Made by a program: the position numbers and the translations under genes | From: Vagococcus hydrophili | GTDB lineage: Bacteria > Bacillota > Bacilli > Lactobacillales > Vagococcaceae | Direction: 5' to 3' | Length of the DNA: 64,000 bases | NCBI RefSeq assembly: GCF_011304195.1 | Contig: NZ_CP049887.1 | Span: 1,426,001 to 1,490,000, forward strand | Shown: piece by piece, positions 23,898 through 32,790 of the stretch | Layout: every line of letters begins with the position of its first letter | Numbering within the stretch: the first letter of the stretch is position 1 | The notes under the pieces: model-generated | Seen by the model: the letters and a program-made list of their open reading frames with translations, nothing else | What the model was told of the DNA's origin: nothing | The model's database searches: none

Positions 23898-24953
23898 TTA
23901 AAATAATCCTGATTTACTAATAATTTCTAATACGACAATCCAAATTGGTGTCATGATAACTGCGGTAACTGTTGAAATCAGTGAACAGTTAGAGGCAAGT
24001 ATTGCTTCTTTGTCAAAACTAATCGCATAGGCGGCAGCGACTGTGGCAGTAGGTGTTGCCATCATAATAACGATTGTAGCTAATGCTTCAAAACTTACAG
24101 GTAAGATACCAGTTAGTGTTAAAGCAGCAAGTAGGACAATGTTTAAAGCTGGAACTAAGATAACTTTAGCAAAACTGTAGTACCAAGATGTTTTGTCAGT
24201 TGCAGCGTCTTTAAAGCTTACTTCACCAAGAGTGGCACCGATAGCAAGCCAAGCAAGTGGAGAAGCTAAACCAGCTAAGAAAGTCATTGGTTTGAATAAC
24301 CAGACAGCTGTTTGATCAATTCTTAAAAAAGCAACATCATGCATCGCACCGTCAACACCAGCGACTGACATTTGAGGCATATAACCTTGGAAAACCCAGA
24401 TGAAAAGACCAGCAAATGTTGCTAAAACGATTGGATTTAAGAACATTGTTTTGATATTTTTTAATTCCATTTTTAAACCACTCATTTTGATGTAACCATA
24501 TGAGTATAAGAAAATACGGTAACCAATGTTGAAGATTGAGCTGAACATAACACCAACTGGACCATAGATAGCACTAACAATCGGTGTACCAAAGAATGTA
24601 GTTGATCCAAAAATAGTTAACACACGTAAAGTATCTTGTTTGTCACCTTTGTATTTCATAAATAATGGCTTAGAAGCAAAGATTAAGATGACATAGATAA
24701 TTAATCCCCAGATTAAAACGTTCATACCTTGTTTCAAGATGTCACCGTCAATGTCTTGCATGAATGCGTTGAATGCTAAGGCAGGTAAAGCAACTGTTAG
24801 AACTACTTTTGTTAATATTTTTCCGACTTGATCAGTGAAGATGCCTTTCTTACGACAAAAGAATCCGAGTAAGATGATAAAGATCGTTGATGTAATGGCA
24901 CTAATAATATTCATATCTGTTAAAGTAGCTTTTATAATTTCTCCAAAGTTCAT
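23898..24953 (-). CDS. AEC family permease (malate/organic acid type)
   Basis: 351-residue auxin-efflux-carrier family transporter with two five-helix halves. The N-terminal half contains FCRKKGIFTDQVGKILTKVV and LPALAFNAF, and the C-terminal half contains MATPTATVAAAYA. Lactic acid bacteria use AEC members such as MleP for malate. Start 24953 follows GGAGG; the longer in-frame start at 25004 is rejected. It is co-oriented with the D-2-hydroxyacid dehydrogenase, so the pair probably handles a 2-hydroxy or 2-keto acid under the nearby two-component system. Confidence 0.9.
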   Translation of the reverse strand: MNFGEIIKATLTDMNIISAITSTIFIILLGFFCRKKGIFTDQVGKILTKVVLTVALPALAFNAFMQDIDGDILKQGMNVLIWGLIIYVILIFASKPLFMKYKGDKQDTLRVLTIFGSTTFFGTPIVSAIYGPVGVMFSSIFNIGYRIFLYSYGYIKMSGLKMELKNIKTMFLNPIVLATFAGLFIWVFQGYMPQMSVAGVDGAMHDVAFLRIDQTAVWLFKPMTFLAGLASPLAWLAIGATLGEVSFKDAATDKTSWYYSFAKVILVPALNIVLLAALTLTGILPVSFEALATIVIMMATPTATVAAAYAISFDKEAILASNCSLISTVTAVIMTPIWIVVLEIISKSGLF

Positions 24954-25130
24954 GGTTTTCCTCCGATTTGTGGTTTTATTCACAATAGTTAATATAAGAA
25001 ACATGGCCGTGTTTTCTTGATATATGTATCTTAACCTGAGTATGTGACAAAGTGAACAATATGTAATTAAGTGAAACTAATGTAACTTATGTAAGTGAAA
25101 AAAATCACGAACAGTTAGAAAACGAGTTGC

Positions 25131-25182
25131 TTGACTCAAACAGGAATCTCTTTTATATTTACATAGATAAGTATCTATGTAA
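25131..25182 (+). promoter_or_regulatory. Promoter and ArsR-type operator
   Basis: TTGACT (25131-25136), a 17-bp spacer and TATATT (25154-25159) form a good promoter. A perfect palindrome follows directly at 25159-25182, with arms TTACATAGATA / TATCTATGTAA around AG. A repressor bound there would block initiation of the ArsR-ABC operon, so autorepression is likely. Confidence 0.75.
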
Positions 25183-25193
25183 GGAGGAATCCC

Positions 25194-25484
25194 ATGGATT
25201 ATGAAAAGGTCTCAATCATGTTAAAGGCAGTGGCAGATCCTAAGCGGTTAAAAATAGTTCATCTTTTATCTGGAGGAACCATGTGTGCTTGCGAAGTGTT
25301 GGAGCACTTTGATTTCACGCAACCAACTTTGTCTCATCATATGAAAGTCTTAGAAAAAGCAGGCATTGTGGTCGTTAACAAAAAAGGACAATGGCATCAT
25401 TATGAGTTAAAAGAGGATTTTTTAGATCAGACAATGGTGATTATCGAAACGTTATTACAATCAAAAAAGGAGTTTGAAGAATGA
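25194..25484 (+). CDS. ArsR family transcriptional repressor
   Basis: 96-residue winged-helix ArsR-type regulator (ADPKRLKIVHLL, recognition helix QPTLSHHMKVLEKAGIV, wing KGQWHHYEL). The CxC in TMCACEVLEHF sits where arsenic- and cadmium-sensing members bind metal, so it may sense a thiophilic metal. The ABC genes follow with a four-base overlap. It most likely represses the whole operon through the palindrome just upstream. Confidence 0.9.
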   Translation: MDYEKVSIMLKAVADPKRLKIVHLLSGGTMCACEVLEHFDFTQPTLSHHMKVLEKAGIVVVNKKGQWHHYELKEDFLDQTMVIIETLLQSKKEFEE

Positions 25485-26413
25485 GCGAAGCATTAGAAAT
25501 AAAAGGCTTGAAAAAGAAATATGCGACAGGTGTAGAAGCATTAAAAGGCATTGATTTAACTGTGACAGACGGTGATTTTTATGCGTTACTTGGACCAAAT
25601 GGGGCAGGAAAATCAACAACAATCGGTATTATTACGTCATTAGTTAATAAAACAGCAGGACAAGTAAAAGTTTTTGGCTACGATATTGATACAGAACTAG
25701 TTCAAGCAAAACAACAAATTGGATTAGTACCACAAGAATTTAACTTCAATCCCTTTGAAACAGTCCAACAAATTGTGGTAAACCAAGCTGGTTATTACGG
25801 GGTTTCAAGAAAAGAAGCTTTGGAGCGAAGTGAAAAATACTTAAAACAATCTGATTTATGGGGAAAAAGAGATGTTCGTGCCCGCATGTTATCTGGTGGG
25901 ATGAAGCGCCGTTTGATGATTGCTAGAGCCTTAATGCACGAACCAAAATTACTCATTTTAGATGAACCCACAGCAGGTGTGGATATTGAGTTAAGACGTG
26001 ACATGTGGCAATTTTTACGTGAGTTAAATGAAGCAGGCACAACGATTATTTTAACCACTCACTACTTAGAGGAAGCAGAGATGCTTTGTCGAAATATCGG
26101 AATTATCCAATCAGGAGAATTGATTGAAAACACAAGTATGAAAGAATTGTTATCCAAACTACAATCAGAAACGTTCATTTTAGATTTAGAGGCAACAGGA
26201 AAACAACCAAAAATTAAAGGTTACGTGACAACTATGGATGATGAAGCGACTTTAGCTGTTGAGGTTAATAAAGATCAAGGAATGAATGATGTCTTTACGC
26301 AATTAACAGAGCAAGGCATCAAAGTTCTTTCTATGAGAAACAAATCAAATCGTTTAGAGGAATTATTCTTAAAAATTACAGAGGAGCAACACGTGGAGGC
26401 AAATCATGAATAA
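25481..26413 (+). CDS. ABC exporter ATP-binding protein (YadG-like)
   Basis: 310-residue ABC ATPase of the drug/antibiotic export type. Walker A is GPNGAGKSTT, the Q-loop VPQEF, signature LSGGMKRRLMIARAL, Walker B LLILDEPTAGVD and the switch His TTHYLEEAE. A C-terminal regulatory extension of about 80 residues follows. It overlaps ArsR upstream and the permease gene downstream (8 bases). The exported substrate is unknown; control by an ArsR-type sensor suggests a toxic compound or metal complex. Confidence 0.92.
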   Translation: MSEALEIKGLKKKYATGVEALKGIDLTVTDGDFYALLGPNGAGKSTTIGIITSLVNKTAGQVKVFGYDIDTELVQAKQQIGLVPQEFNFNPFETVQQIVVNQAGYYGVSRKEALERSEKYLKQSDLWGKRDVRARMLSGGMKRRLMIARALMHEPKLLILDEPTAGVDIELRRDMWQFLRELNEAGTTIILTTHYLEEAEMLCRNIGIIQSGELIENTSMKELLSKLQSETFILDLEATGKQPKIKGYVTTMDDEATLAVEVNKDQGMNDVFTQLTEQGIKVLSMRNKSNRLEELFLKITEEQHVEANHE

Positions 26414-27176
26414 ATTGTATATGACAGCATTAAAAAGTTTGGCGGTCAAAGAAACAAACCGTTACTTAAGAATTTGGGTTCAAACCTTGGTGCCACCAGT
26501 GATTACAACGTCATTATATTTCATTATTTTCGGTAAAATGATTGGCGGACGTATTGGCGAAATGGGCGGTTTCTCTTATATGGAATTTATCGTGCCAGGG
26601 CTTATCATGATGTCGGCCATTACGAGTTCATATTCCAATGTGTCTTCTTCATTTTTCTCACAGAAATTTCAAAAGAATATTGAAGAGTTACTAGTGGCGC
26701 CAGTCCCAACACACATTATTATTTGGGGCTTTGTGATTGGTGGGTTAGGACGAAGTTTACTAGTTGGAACTCTGGTAACCATTATTTCTCTATTATTCGT
26801 TCCATTAAATGTTTTCTCATGGTCAATTGTCATCGTGACTCTTTTAATGACAGCCATTCTATTTTCATTAGCAGGTCTAATCAACGGAATTTTTGCCCAA
26901 TCATTTGATGATGTTTCAATTGTCCCAACCTTTGTTTTACAACCCTTAACTTATTTAGGTGGGGTGTTTTACTCGATTTCTATGTTGCCACCAATTTGGC
27001 AAGCAGTCTCAAAAATCAATCCAATCGTTTATATGATATCAGGCTTCAGATACGGATTCTTAGGAATGGAAGATGTACCATTAGCAATCTCAATGTCAAT
27101 CCTAATCGTCTTCATCATCGTACTATACAGCGTTTGTTGGTATTTGATCGAAAAAGGAAGAGGATTAAGAAGTTAG
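26406..27176 (+). CDS. ABC-2 type permease (YadH-like)
   Basis: 256-residue ABC-2 membrane subunit with six helices, a conserved region FIVPGLIMMSAITSSYSNVS and the ABC-2 signature FVLQPLTYLGGVFYSISMLP. It pairs with the ATPase encoded just upstream, with overlapping genes. A tandem array of hairpin repeats begins four bases after its stop. Confidence 0.92.
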   Translation: MNKLYMTALKSLAVKETNRYLRIWVQTLVPPVITTSLYFIIFGKMIGGRIGEMGGFSYMEFIVPGLIMMSAITSSYSNVSSSFFSQKFQKNIEELLVAPVPTHIIIWGFVIGGLGRSLLVGTLVTIISLLFVPLNVFSWSIVIVTLLMTAILFSLAGLINGIFAQSFDDVSIVPTFVLQPLTYLGGVFYSISMLPPIWQAVSKINPIVYMISGFRYGFLGMEDVPLAISMSILIVFIIVLYSVCWYLIEKGRGLRS

Positions 27177-27180
27177 ATTA

Positions 27181-27589
27181 GAGTGGATTTAAAAGCGTCA
27201 TGCTCTGAGTAACTGGAGGTAATTTAAAACAATCCGCTTTTTGGATTGATTTAAATTAGTGAAGTTACCGAAGGAGCAGCTTTTTAATCCCGGACTAGAT
27301 AAGAAAGGTGAGAATGGCGTTTAGCTCCGAGCAACTGGAAGAAATGAAAAACAATTCGCGCTTTTTGAATTGATTTTCATTTCTGAAGTTGTTGAAGGAG
27401 CTGCCATTTGAACCTGGACTAATAAGAGTGATGAAAAAGGTGCTTAGCTCCAAGCAACTGGAGGAAATAAAAAATAATCGACGCACTTTTCGATTAATTT
27501 TTATTTTTGAAGTTGCCTCAGGAGCTGCCATTTGAATCCAGACTAGATAAGAGTGAATAAAAAAAGCGCTTAGCTCCAAGTAACCCAAA
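27181..27589 (+). repeat. Tandem hairpin repeats, three full units and one partial
   Basis: Units at 27181-27302, 27303-27425 and 27426-27550 (122-125 bp), then a truncated unit 27551-27589. Each full unit folds into a long hairpin. Arm sequences differ between units but stay paired: CAATCC/GGATTG in unit 1, CAATTC/GAATTG in unit 2, TAATCG/CGATTA in unit 3. The base of the stem is AGCTCC/GGAGCT in units 2 and 3. The array lies between the permease stop and its terminator. Confidence 0.9.
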
Positions 27590-27593
27590 ATCC

Positions 27594-27637
27594 AAAAGAG
27601 TAGTGGCTATTGTGGAATAGTCGCTATTCTTTTTTTG
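27594..27637 (+). terminator. Terminator after the repeat array
   Basis: Hairpin AGAGTAGTGGCTAT / ATAGTCGCTATTCT, with wobble pairs, followed by seven T residues. Confidence 0.85.
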
Positions 27638-27700
27638 AATTAAGAAAGCGTGTACAAATAGTGGCTGATATCGTATGATGAAAAAAGAGGAGGGTGTTTA

Positions 27701-28567
27701 ATGAAACGAAGAATAGGGAAAATTGGTTTAGTTATTGTAGCTATTATTTGGGGTACTGGATTTGTAGTAACAGCTTTAGCCCTGGAAAATTATACGCCAT
27801 ATCAAATTTTAGCTATTCGTTTTACCGTAGCATTTGTTGTCTTACTATTAGTTAATCTAAAAAAACTGCGCTTACTCTCCCTAAAAACACTAGGACGAGG
27901 CAGTTTACTAGGAACTGTTTTATTTTTAGCTTACGCCTTTCAAACGATTGGACTTCAATATACAACGGCGTCAAAAAATGCTTTTTTAACAGCAGTGAAT
28001 GTCATCATCGTACCTTTTTTAAGCTATTTAATTTTGAAAAATAAATTGCCGCTGAAAAATTTTGTAGGAAGTTTTGTGACGCTTATTGGTATTGGTTTGT
28101 TGTCTTTAACCGGTACGATGGGAGGATTTAATTTAGGTGATGGACTAACTTTAATTTGTGCTGTTTTTTTCGCCTTGCAAATTTTTGTAACGGATCTTTT
28201 TGTGGCTGAGGAGGAAACATGGGCTTTGATGTTACTTCAAATGGGAGCTGCCGCCTTACTCTCTTGGCTAACCCTCTTTATTTCAGGTGAAACAAGCATT
28301 AATTATCAGCCGGTCAATTTATTACCAGTTTTTTATTTAGGGTTGGCAAGTACCTTACTCGCCTACTTCCTTCAAACAGTATCACAAAAATATACCACCA
28401 GTTCAGAAGCAGCCATTATTTTATCAACAGAAGCTTTCTTTGGCATGTTAGGTTCTGTCATATTACTTGGTGAAAAAGTATCGATGAATATGTTAATGGG
28501 CGGGTTATTCATATTTATCGGCGTATTAATTGTGGAATTAGATTTTGGGAGAAGTAAAAAAATATAA
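27701..28567 (+). CDS. EamA/DMT family transporter
   Basis: 288-residue permease of the drug/metabolite transporter superfamily, with ten helices in two EamA halves. The first half contains WGTGFVVTALAL and QTIGLQYTTASKNAFLT; the second contains QTVSQKYTTSSEAAIILSTEAFFG. AGGAGGGTG precedes the ATG. It is a single gene with its own terminator. The substrate is unknown. Confidence 0.9.
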   Translation: MKRRIGKIGLVIVAIIWGTGFVVTALALENYTPYQILAIRFTVAFVVLLLVNLKKLRLLSLKTLGRGSLLGTVLFLAYAFQTIGLQYTTASKNAFLTAVNVIIVPFLSYLILKNKLPLKNFVGSFVTLIGIGLLSLTGTMGGFNLGDGLTLICAVFFALQIFVTDLFVAEEETWALMLLQMGAAALLSWLTLFISGETSINYQPVNLLPVFYLGLASTLLAYFLQTVSQKYTTSSEAAIILSTEAFFGMLGSVILLGEKVSMNMLMGGLFIFIGVLIVELDFGRSKKI

Positions 28568-28568
28568 G

Positions 28569-28601
28569 GGAGATTGGTGTGATAGCCAATCTCTTTTTTT
28601 A
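28569..28601 (+). terminator. Terminator after the EamA gene
   Basis: GAGATTGG / CCAATCTC hairpin with an 8-base loop and a run of seven T. Confidence 0.9.
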
Positions 28602-28607
28602 CCCTTT

Positions 28608-28670
28608 CATTCAAAAATAGATTTGAATGAGGGGTTGAGTTGTGCTATCATTCAAATATAAGTTTGAACG
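28608..28670 (+). promoter_or_regulatory. Two CadC/SmtB-type operators
   Basis: Two inverted repeats 41 bp apart centre to centre: CATTCAAA-N6-TTTGAATG (28608-28629, perfect) and CATTCAAA-N6-TTTGAACG (28649-28670, one mismatch). Both match the TCAAAT-N-ATTTGA shape of known CadC operators and lie directly upstream of the CadC-like gene. Confidence 0.8.
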
Positions 28671-28677
28671 AGGAGAG

Positions 28678-29037
28678 ATGGAAGTGGCAAAAAATACGTG
28701 TGATGTGGATTTAATCCATCAGGAAGATGTAGCCTTTTGTAAGGAAGAAATTGAGAAAGTTGCTTTAGAATCAGTATTAAAAAAATTTAAACTGATTGCA
28801 GATGAGAAGCGGTTTAAAATACTTTATAGCTTGTCTTTAGAAAAAGAATTGTGTGTCTGTGATATTGCCAATATTTTAGATTCAAGTATTGCGACAGCGT
28901 CTCACCATTTGCAACAGCTTAAAAAAATTGGGGCTGTGGATCATCGTCAAAAAGGAAAAATGTTGTATTACTCTATAAAAAATCAAGAACTCGTTCAATT
29001 AATTCAGCTAGGAATTAGTTTACAAGAAGGAGAATAG
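28678..29037 (+). CDS. cadC: CadC-like metal-sensing ArsR repressor
   Basis: 119-residue ArsR/SmtB repressor of the CadC type. The N-terminal Cys in KNTCDVD and the CxC of [11 protein letters not shown] form the classic cadmium/lead site. DNA recognition is by [21 protein letters not shown] 28678 has GAGGAG only three bases upstream, so GTG 28684 is an alternative start. It sits two bases before the P-type ATPase and downstream of two CadC-type operators, so it should derepress the pump when Cd, Pb or Zn is present. Confidence 0.9.
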   Translation: MEVAKNTCDVDLIHQEDVAFCKEEIEKVALESVLKKFKLIADEKRFKILYSLSLEKELCVCDIANILDSSIATASHHLQQLKKIGAVDHRQKGKMLYYSIKNQELVQLIQLGISLQEGE

Positions 29038-29039
29038 AG

Positions 29040-31142
29040 ATGAAAACAAAAGAATACCGAATTGAAGGTCTTAGTTGCCCAAATTGTTCGAAAAAATTTG
29101 AAAAAAACGTGGCAAACATTGCTGGTATTAGTGAAGCAAGTGTTAATTTTGCAGTAGGAAAAATTACAGTTACAGGCAAAGCAAGTATTGAAGAAATCGA
29201 AGCAGCTGGCGCTTTTGAAAATCTAAAAATCATTGATGAGAGTCAAAGAGAAGTGAGTCATGAAAAGACAAGTAAAGTAAAAGAAAATTGGACGTTAACC
29301 CTTGCCTTAATGTTTATTGTCGGCGCATTAATTTCTCAAAGTATTAACGGAGAGCAAGCATATCTTACCATTGGTTTATTTTTAAGTGCCATTGTGATAG
29401 GCGGTTTTAGTTTATTTATTGAAGGTATCAAGGACTTATTCAAACTTAATTTTTCTATGCAATTATTAATGACCATTGCGATTATCGGAGCGTCAACAAT
29501 TGGTCAATGGGCAGAAGGTTCTGTGGTTGTAATTCTCTTTGCGATTAGTGAAGCGTTGGAAAAATTCTCCATGGATAAAGCGAGACAATCTATCCGTTCT
29601 TTAATGGATATTGCCCCTAAAGAAGCGCTTGTTGTAAGAGATGGGAAAGAAGTTTCGATTCATGTGGAAGATATTTTAGTTGGAGATATCATGTTGATAA
29701 AACCGGGACAAAAAATTGCGATGGATGGTGTCATTGTTAAAGGTCATTCATCAGTGAATCAAGGGGCCATTACAGGTGAATCTGTTCCAGTTGAAAAGAA
29801 TGTGGCAGATGATGTTTTTGCGGGAACCTTGAATGAAGAGGGAATGTTAGAAGTTAAAGTCACTAAGTTAGTCAAAGATTCGACGATTTCTAAAATTATT
29901 CATTTAGTGGAGGAGGCCCAAGGAGAAAGAGCGCCTGCTCAAGCTTTTGTGGATAAATTTGCTAAATATTACACACCAGCTATTATGTTAATTTCTTTCT
30001 TAGTGGTAGTCATTCCGCCAACTTTATTTAACGGGGATTGGAACACTTGGTTGTATCAGGGATTGTCATTACTCGTAGTTGGTTGTCCTTGTTCTTTAGT
30101 AATTTCAACACCCGTTTCTATTGTGTCAGCGATTAGTAATGCCGCAAAAAATGGTGTCTTAATTAAAGGTGGTATCTACTTAGAAGAAGTTGGTGGCCTT
30201 CAAGCAATTGCTTTTGATAAAACAGGTACCTTAACAAAAGGTGAACCTGTTGTAACAGATTATATCGTTGTAGAGGATGCTAAAAAAGATCACTATTTTG
30301 AAATGATTGCCGCTCTTGAAAGTTACTCAGGTCATCCACTAGCTTCTGCGATTATGAAAGAATTAAAGCAAAAAAAATTATCAGTAGATCATGTGAAAAT
30401 TGAAGACTTTTCCTCTATTACAGGAAAAGGTATTAAAGGAAAAATTGAGGGCGTTACTTATTATGTAGGAAGTGCTAAATTATTTGAAGTAAGTTTAAAT
30501 CAAGCAACTGATTTAAAAACTACTTATGAAAAACTTCAAGCACAAGGAAAAACTGTGATGATTTTTGGTGAAGAAAATCAAATTTTAGGTATGATTGCTG
30601 TCGCAGATGAAGTCAGAGTAACGAGTCAACAAGTTATCAAAGAACTTCATGAGGCGGGAATTAAGCACACGATTATGTTAACGGGAGACAATGAAACGAC
30701 TGCCCAAGCTATTGGTCAAGAGGTTGGTGTGACAGAGATTAAAGGTGATTTAATGCCACAAGATAAATTGGATTATATTAAATCGTTGAAGAATTCTTAT
30801 CAAAAAGTAGCAATGGTGGGAGACGGTGTGAATGATGCCCCGGCTCTTGCGGCAGCTAGTGTGGGGATTGCCATGGGTGGTGCTGGAACGGATACCGCTT
30901 TAGAAACGGCAGACGTAGCTCTAATGGGAGACGACTTAGAAAAATTACCTTTCTTAATTAGATTAAGTCGTAAAACATTAGGTGTCATTAAGCAAAATAT
31001 TACTTTATCTTTAGCCATTAAACTAATCGCTTTATTACTGATTATTCCAGGGTGGTTAACATTATGGTTAGCTATTGTAGCTGACATGGGAGCCACTATT
31101 TTAGTGACCTTGAATGGGTTACGATTGATGAAGATAAAATAG
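29040..31142 (+). CDS. cadA: Heavy-metal P1B-type ATPase (CadA-like)
   Basis: 700-residue metal-exporting ATPase. It has an N-terminal HMA metal-binding domain ([13 protein letters not shown]), eight predicted helices, TGES actuator motif ([11 protein letters not shown]), the CPC metal site in [12 protein letters not shown], phosphorylation motif DKTGTLTKG, the HP motif SGHPLASA and the hinge [10 protein letters not shown]. The CPC plus a CadC-type regulator indicates Zn/Cd/Pb efflux rather than copper. It is expressed with cadC and ends in a terminator. Confidence 0.95.
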   Translation: MKTKEYRIEGLSCPNCSKKFEKNVANIAGISEASVNFAVGKITVTGKASIEEIEAAGAFENLKIIDESQREVSHEKTSKVKENWTLTLALMFIVGALISQSINGEQAYLTIGLFLSAIVIGGFSLFIEGIKDLFKLNFSMQLLMTIAIIGASTIGQWAEGSVVVILFAISEALEKFSMDKARQSIRSLMDIAPKEALVVRDGKEVSIHVEDILVGDIMLIKPGQKIAMDGVIVKGHSSVNQGAITGESVPVEKNVADDVFAGTLNEEGMLEVKVTKLVKDSTISKIIHLVEEAQGERAPAQAFVDKFAKYYTPAIMLISFLVVVIPPTLFNGDWNTWLYQGLSLLVVGCPCSLVISTPVSIVSAISNAAKNGVLIKGGIYLEEVGGLQAIAFDKTGTLTKGEPVVTDYIVVEDAKKDHYFEMIAALESYSGHPLASAIMKELKQKKLSVDHVKIEDFSSITGKGIKGKIEGVTYYVGSAKLFEVSLNQATDLKTTYEKLQAQGKTVMIFGEENQILGMIAVADEVRVTSQQVIKELHEAGIKHTIMLTGDNETTAQAIGQEVGVTEIKGDLMPQDKLDYIKSLKNSYQKVAMVGDGVNDAPALAAASVGIAMGGAGTDTALETADVALMGDDLEKLPFLIRLSRKTLGVIKQNITLSLAIKLIALLLIIPGWLTLWLAIVADMGATILVTLNGLRLMKIK

Positions 31143-31149
31143 AAATACT

Positions 31150-31184
31150 TGAAGAACTTCTTTTATGAGAGGTTCTTTTTTTAT
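31150..31184 (+). terminator. Terminator after cadA
   Basis: AGAACTTC / GAGGTTCT hairpin with one wobble and a run of seven T. Confidence 0.8.
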
Positions 31185-31192
31185 AAAAACCG

Positions 31193-31252
31193 TTGACATC
31201 TTAAAAATAGTCTGATAATATTCAATCTTGTAAAACGTAATCGTTACGATTT
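31193..31252 (+). promoter_or_regulatory. Promoter with Zur-like box
   Basis: TTGACA (31193-31198), a 17-bp spacer and TAATAT (31216-31221) form a consensus-like promoter. The inverted repeat AACGTAATCGTTACGATT follows at about 31234-31251. It closely resembles the Bacillus Zur box (TCGTAATNATTACGA), placed where a bound repressor would block transcription. The genes downstream all fit zinc starvation. Confidence 0.8.
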
Positions 31253-31275
31253 GAAAAAGATGTGGAGGATGGAAA

Positions 31276-32280
31276 ATGAAGAAACGACTATTTTTAGGAA
31301 TATTTTTAATAGGATTAATTGGTATGGCAAGTGCATGTGGTGCTGGAAATAAAAAAGAAGTTAGTAAGGATAAACTGCAAATTATGACAAGTTTTTATCC
31401 GATGTATGATTTTACAAAACATATTGTGGGAGATGAAGCTGAGGTGAGTTTATTAATTTCTGCTGGAACAGAAGCTCATGATTATGAACCATCAGCTAAA
31501 GACATGAAGAAAATTCAAGACTCAGATGCTTTTGTTTACAACAATGAAAACATGGAGACGTGGGTTCCAGCAATGGCAGAAACGTTGAAAGAAGGTAAAG
31601 TTAAAGTCATTAAGGCAACTGAAAAGATGGAGCTATTACCTGGGGATGAAGAAGACCATCATCATGAACACAAGGAAGGTGATGAACATGATCACGATCA
31701 TGAGGGAGAAGAGGAACACCATCACAGTGAAGAAGAACATGGACATTCTCATGCCTTTGACCCACATGTTTGGTTAGCACCTAGCTTGGCTATTAAAGAA
31801 GTGAAGGAAATTAGTGAACAGTTGATTAAACAATTTCCAGACAAAAAGGAAGTCTTTACTAAAAATACAGAAGCCTATATTAAAGAATTAGAAGAGTTAG
31901 ATAAAGCATACAAAGAAACTTTTTCAACAGCTAAACAGAAAAACTTCGTCACACAACATGCTGCTTTTGGCTACTTAGCTTCAGAGTATGGTTTAAAACA
32001 AGTTCCCATTGCTGGACTCTCACCAGATCAAGAACCTTCGGCAGCTAAATTAGCAGAACTTAAAAAATATGTGGATGAAAATAACATTCAGTACATTTAC
32101 TTTGAATCAAATGCCTCAGATGCTGTGGCAAAAACTTTAGCTAAAGAAACTAAGGTTGAATTATTAGTATTGAATACTTTAGAAGGTGTATCTGATAAAG
32201 ACATGAAAGCTGGCAAAAACTATGTGTCAATCATGACTGAAAATTTAGAAGCTCTAAGCAAAACAACAGAAATGAAATAG
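31276..32280 (+). CDS. Zinc-binding lipoprotein (AdcA/ZnuA-like)
   Basis: 334-residue cluster A-I solute-binding lipoprotein for zinc. The signal peptide ends in the lipobox ASAC. Metal ligands are expected at the His in AGTEAHDYEPS, His in FDPHVWLAP, the His of VTQHAAFGY and the acidic residue in FESNAS. Between strands lies a long His/Glu-rich loop (about 125-165; many HDH and HHH clusters) that captures zinc. No ABC permease or ATPase gene is adjacent, so it must use a transporter encoded elsewhere. It follows a Zur-like box and heads the zinc-starvation genes. Confidence 0.93.
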   Translation: MKKRLFLGIFLIGLIGMASACGAGNKKEVSKDKLQIMTSFYPMYDFTKHIVGDEAEVSLLISAGTEAHDYEPSAKDMKKIQDSDAFVYNNENMETWVPAMAETLKEGKVKVIKATEKMELLPGDEEDHHHEHKEGDEHDHDHEGEEEHHHSEEEHGHSHAFDPHVWLAPSLAIKEVKEISEQLIKQFPDKKEVFTKNTEAYIKELEELDKAYKETFSTAKQKNFVTQHAAFGYLASEYGLKQVPIAGLSPDQEPSAAKLAELKKYVDENNIQYIYFESNASDAVAKTLAKETKVELLVLNTLEGVSDKDMKAGKNYVSIMTENLEALSKTTEMK

Positions 32281-32292
32281 AGGAGAATTGTG

Positions 32293-32442
32293 ATGCGTCA
32301 GAATATTATTTTAGAATGTGTGGAAACAGGAGAACGTTTATACCTAACAAGTAAAAATAAACGAAACACACCAGAACGTTTAGAATTAAAAAAATACTCG
32401 CCAAAATTAAAGCGAAAAGCTTTATTTAGAGAGACAAAGTAG
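32293..32442 (+). CDS. rpmG: Zinc-independent 50S ribosomal protein L33
   Basis: 49-residue L33 paralogue. The fold-typical [19 protein letters not shown] is present. The two CxxC zinc pairs of the standard protein are gone: only one Cys remains, in LECVETGER, and YSPKLK replaces CPRC. Zinc-free L33 replaces the zinc form when zinc is scarce and frees metal for other proteins. AGGAG lies seven bases before the ATG. It sits between the zinc lipoprotein and the alternative S14 gene. Confidence 0.93.
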   Translation: MRQNIILECVETGERLYLTSKNKRNTPERLELKKYSPKLKRKALFRETK

Positions 32443-32456
32443 AGGAGGATAAAAAC

Positions 32457-32726
32457 ATGGCAAAGAAATCTAAAATTGCTAAATTTGAAAAACAAAAAGC
32501 TTTAGTTGAAAAATATGCAGACATTCGTTATGAATTAAAGCAAAAAGGTGACTATGAAGCGTTAAGTAAATTACCAAAAGACTCACATCCTAATCGCTTG
32601 AGATTAAGGGATGAAACAGATGGTCGTCCGCGTGGTTACATGCGTAAATTTGGTATGTCACGAGTGAAATTCAGGCAAATGGCTCATGAAGGAAATTTAC
32701 CAGGCGTGAAAAAGGCTAGTTGGTAG
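32457..32726 (+). CDS. rpsN: Zinc-independent 30S ribosomal protein S14
   Basis: 89-residue S14 of the long, cysteine-free type ([13 protein letters not shown] at the start; [24 protein letters not shown] at the end, with no CxxC). It substitutes for the 61-residue zinc-binding S14 under zinc limitation. AGAGGAGG precedes the ATG. It is part of the same run of zinc-starvation genes. Confidence 0.95.
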   Translation: MAKKSKIAKFEKQKALVEKYADIRYELKQKGDYEALSKLPKDSHPNRLRLRDETDGRPRGYMRKFGMSRVKFRQMAHEGNLPGVKKASW

Positions 32727-32790
32727 TTATAGCTGTAAAAATGTTAAAATAGAGTCAGAGAAAACGTTGAATCTATTAGGAGGAAATAAA

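Noticed and set aside
27295-27588. 97-codon minus-strand frame across the hairpin repeats
   Set aside because: It follows the repeat period, has internal repeats from the DNA element and no ribosome site. It is an artefact of the palindromic units.
27181-27589. CRISPR-like array
   Set aside because: The repeated unit is about 122 bp with diverged stems and no unique spacers between identical short repeats, and no cas genes are nearby.
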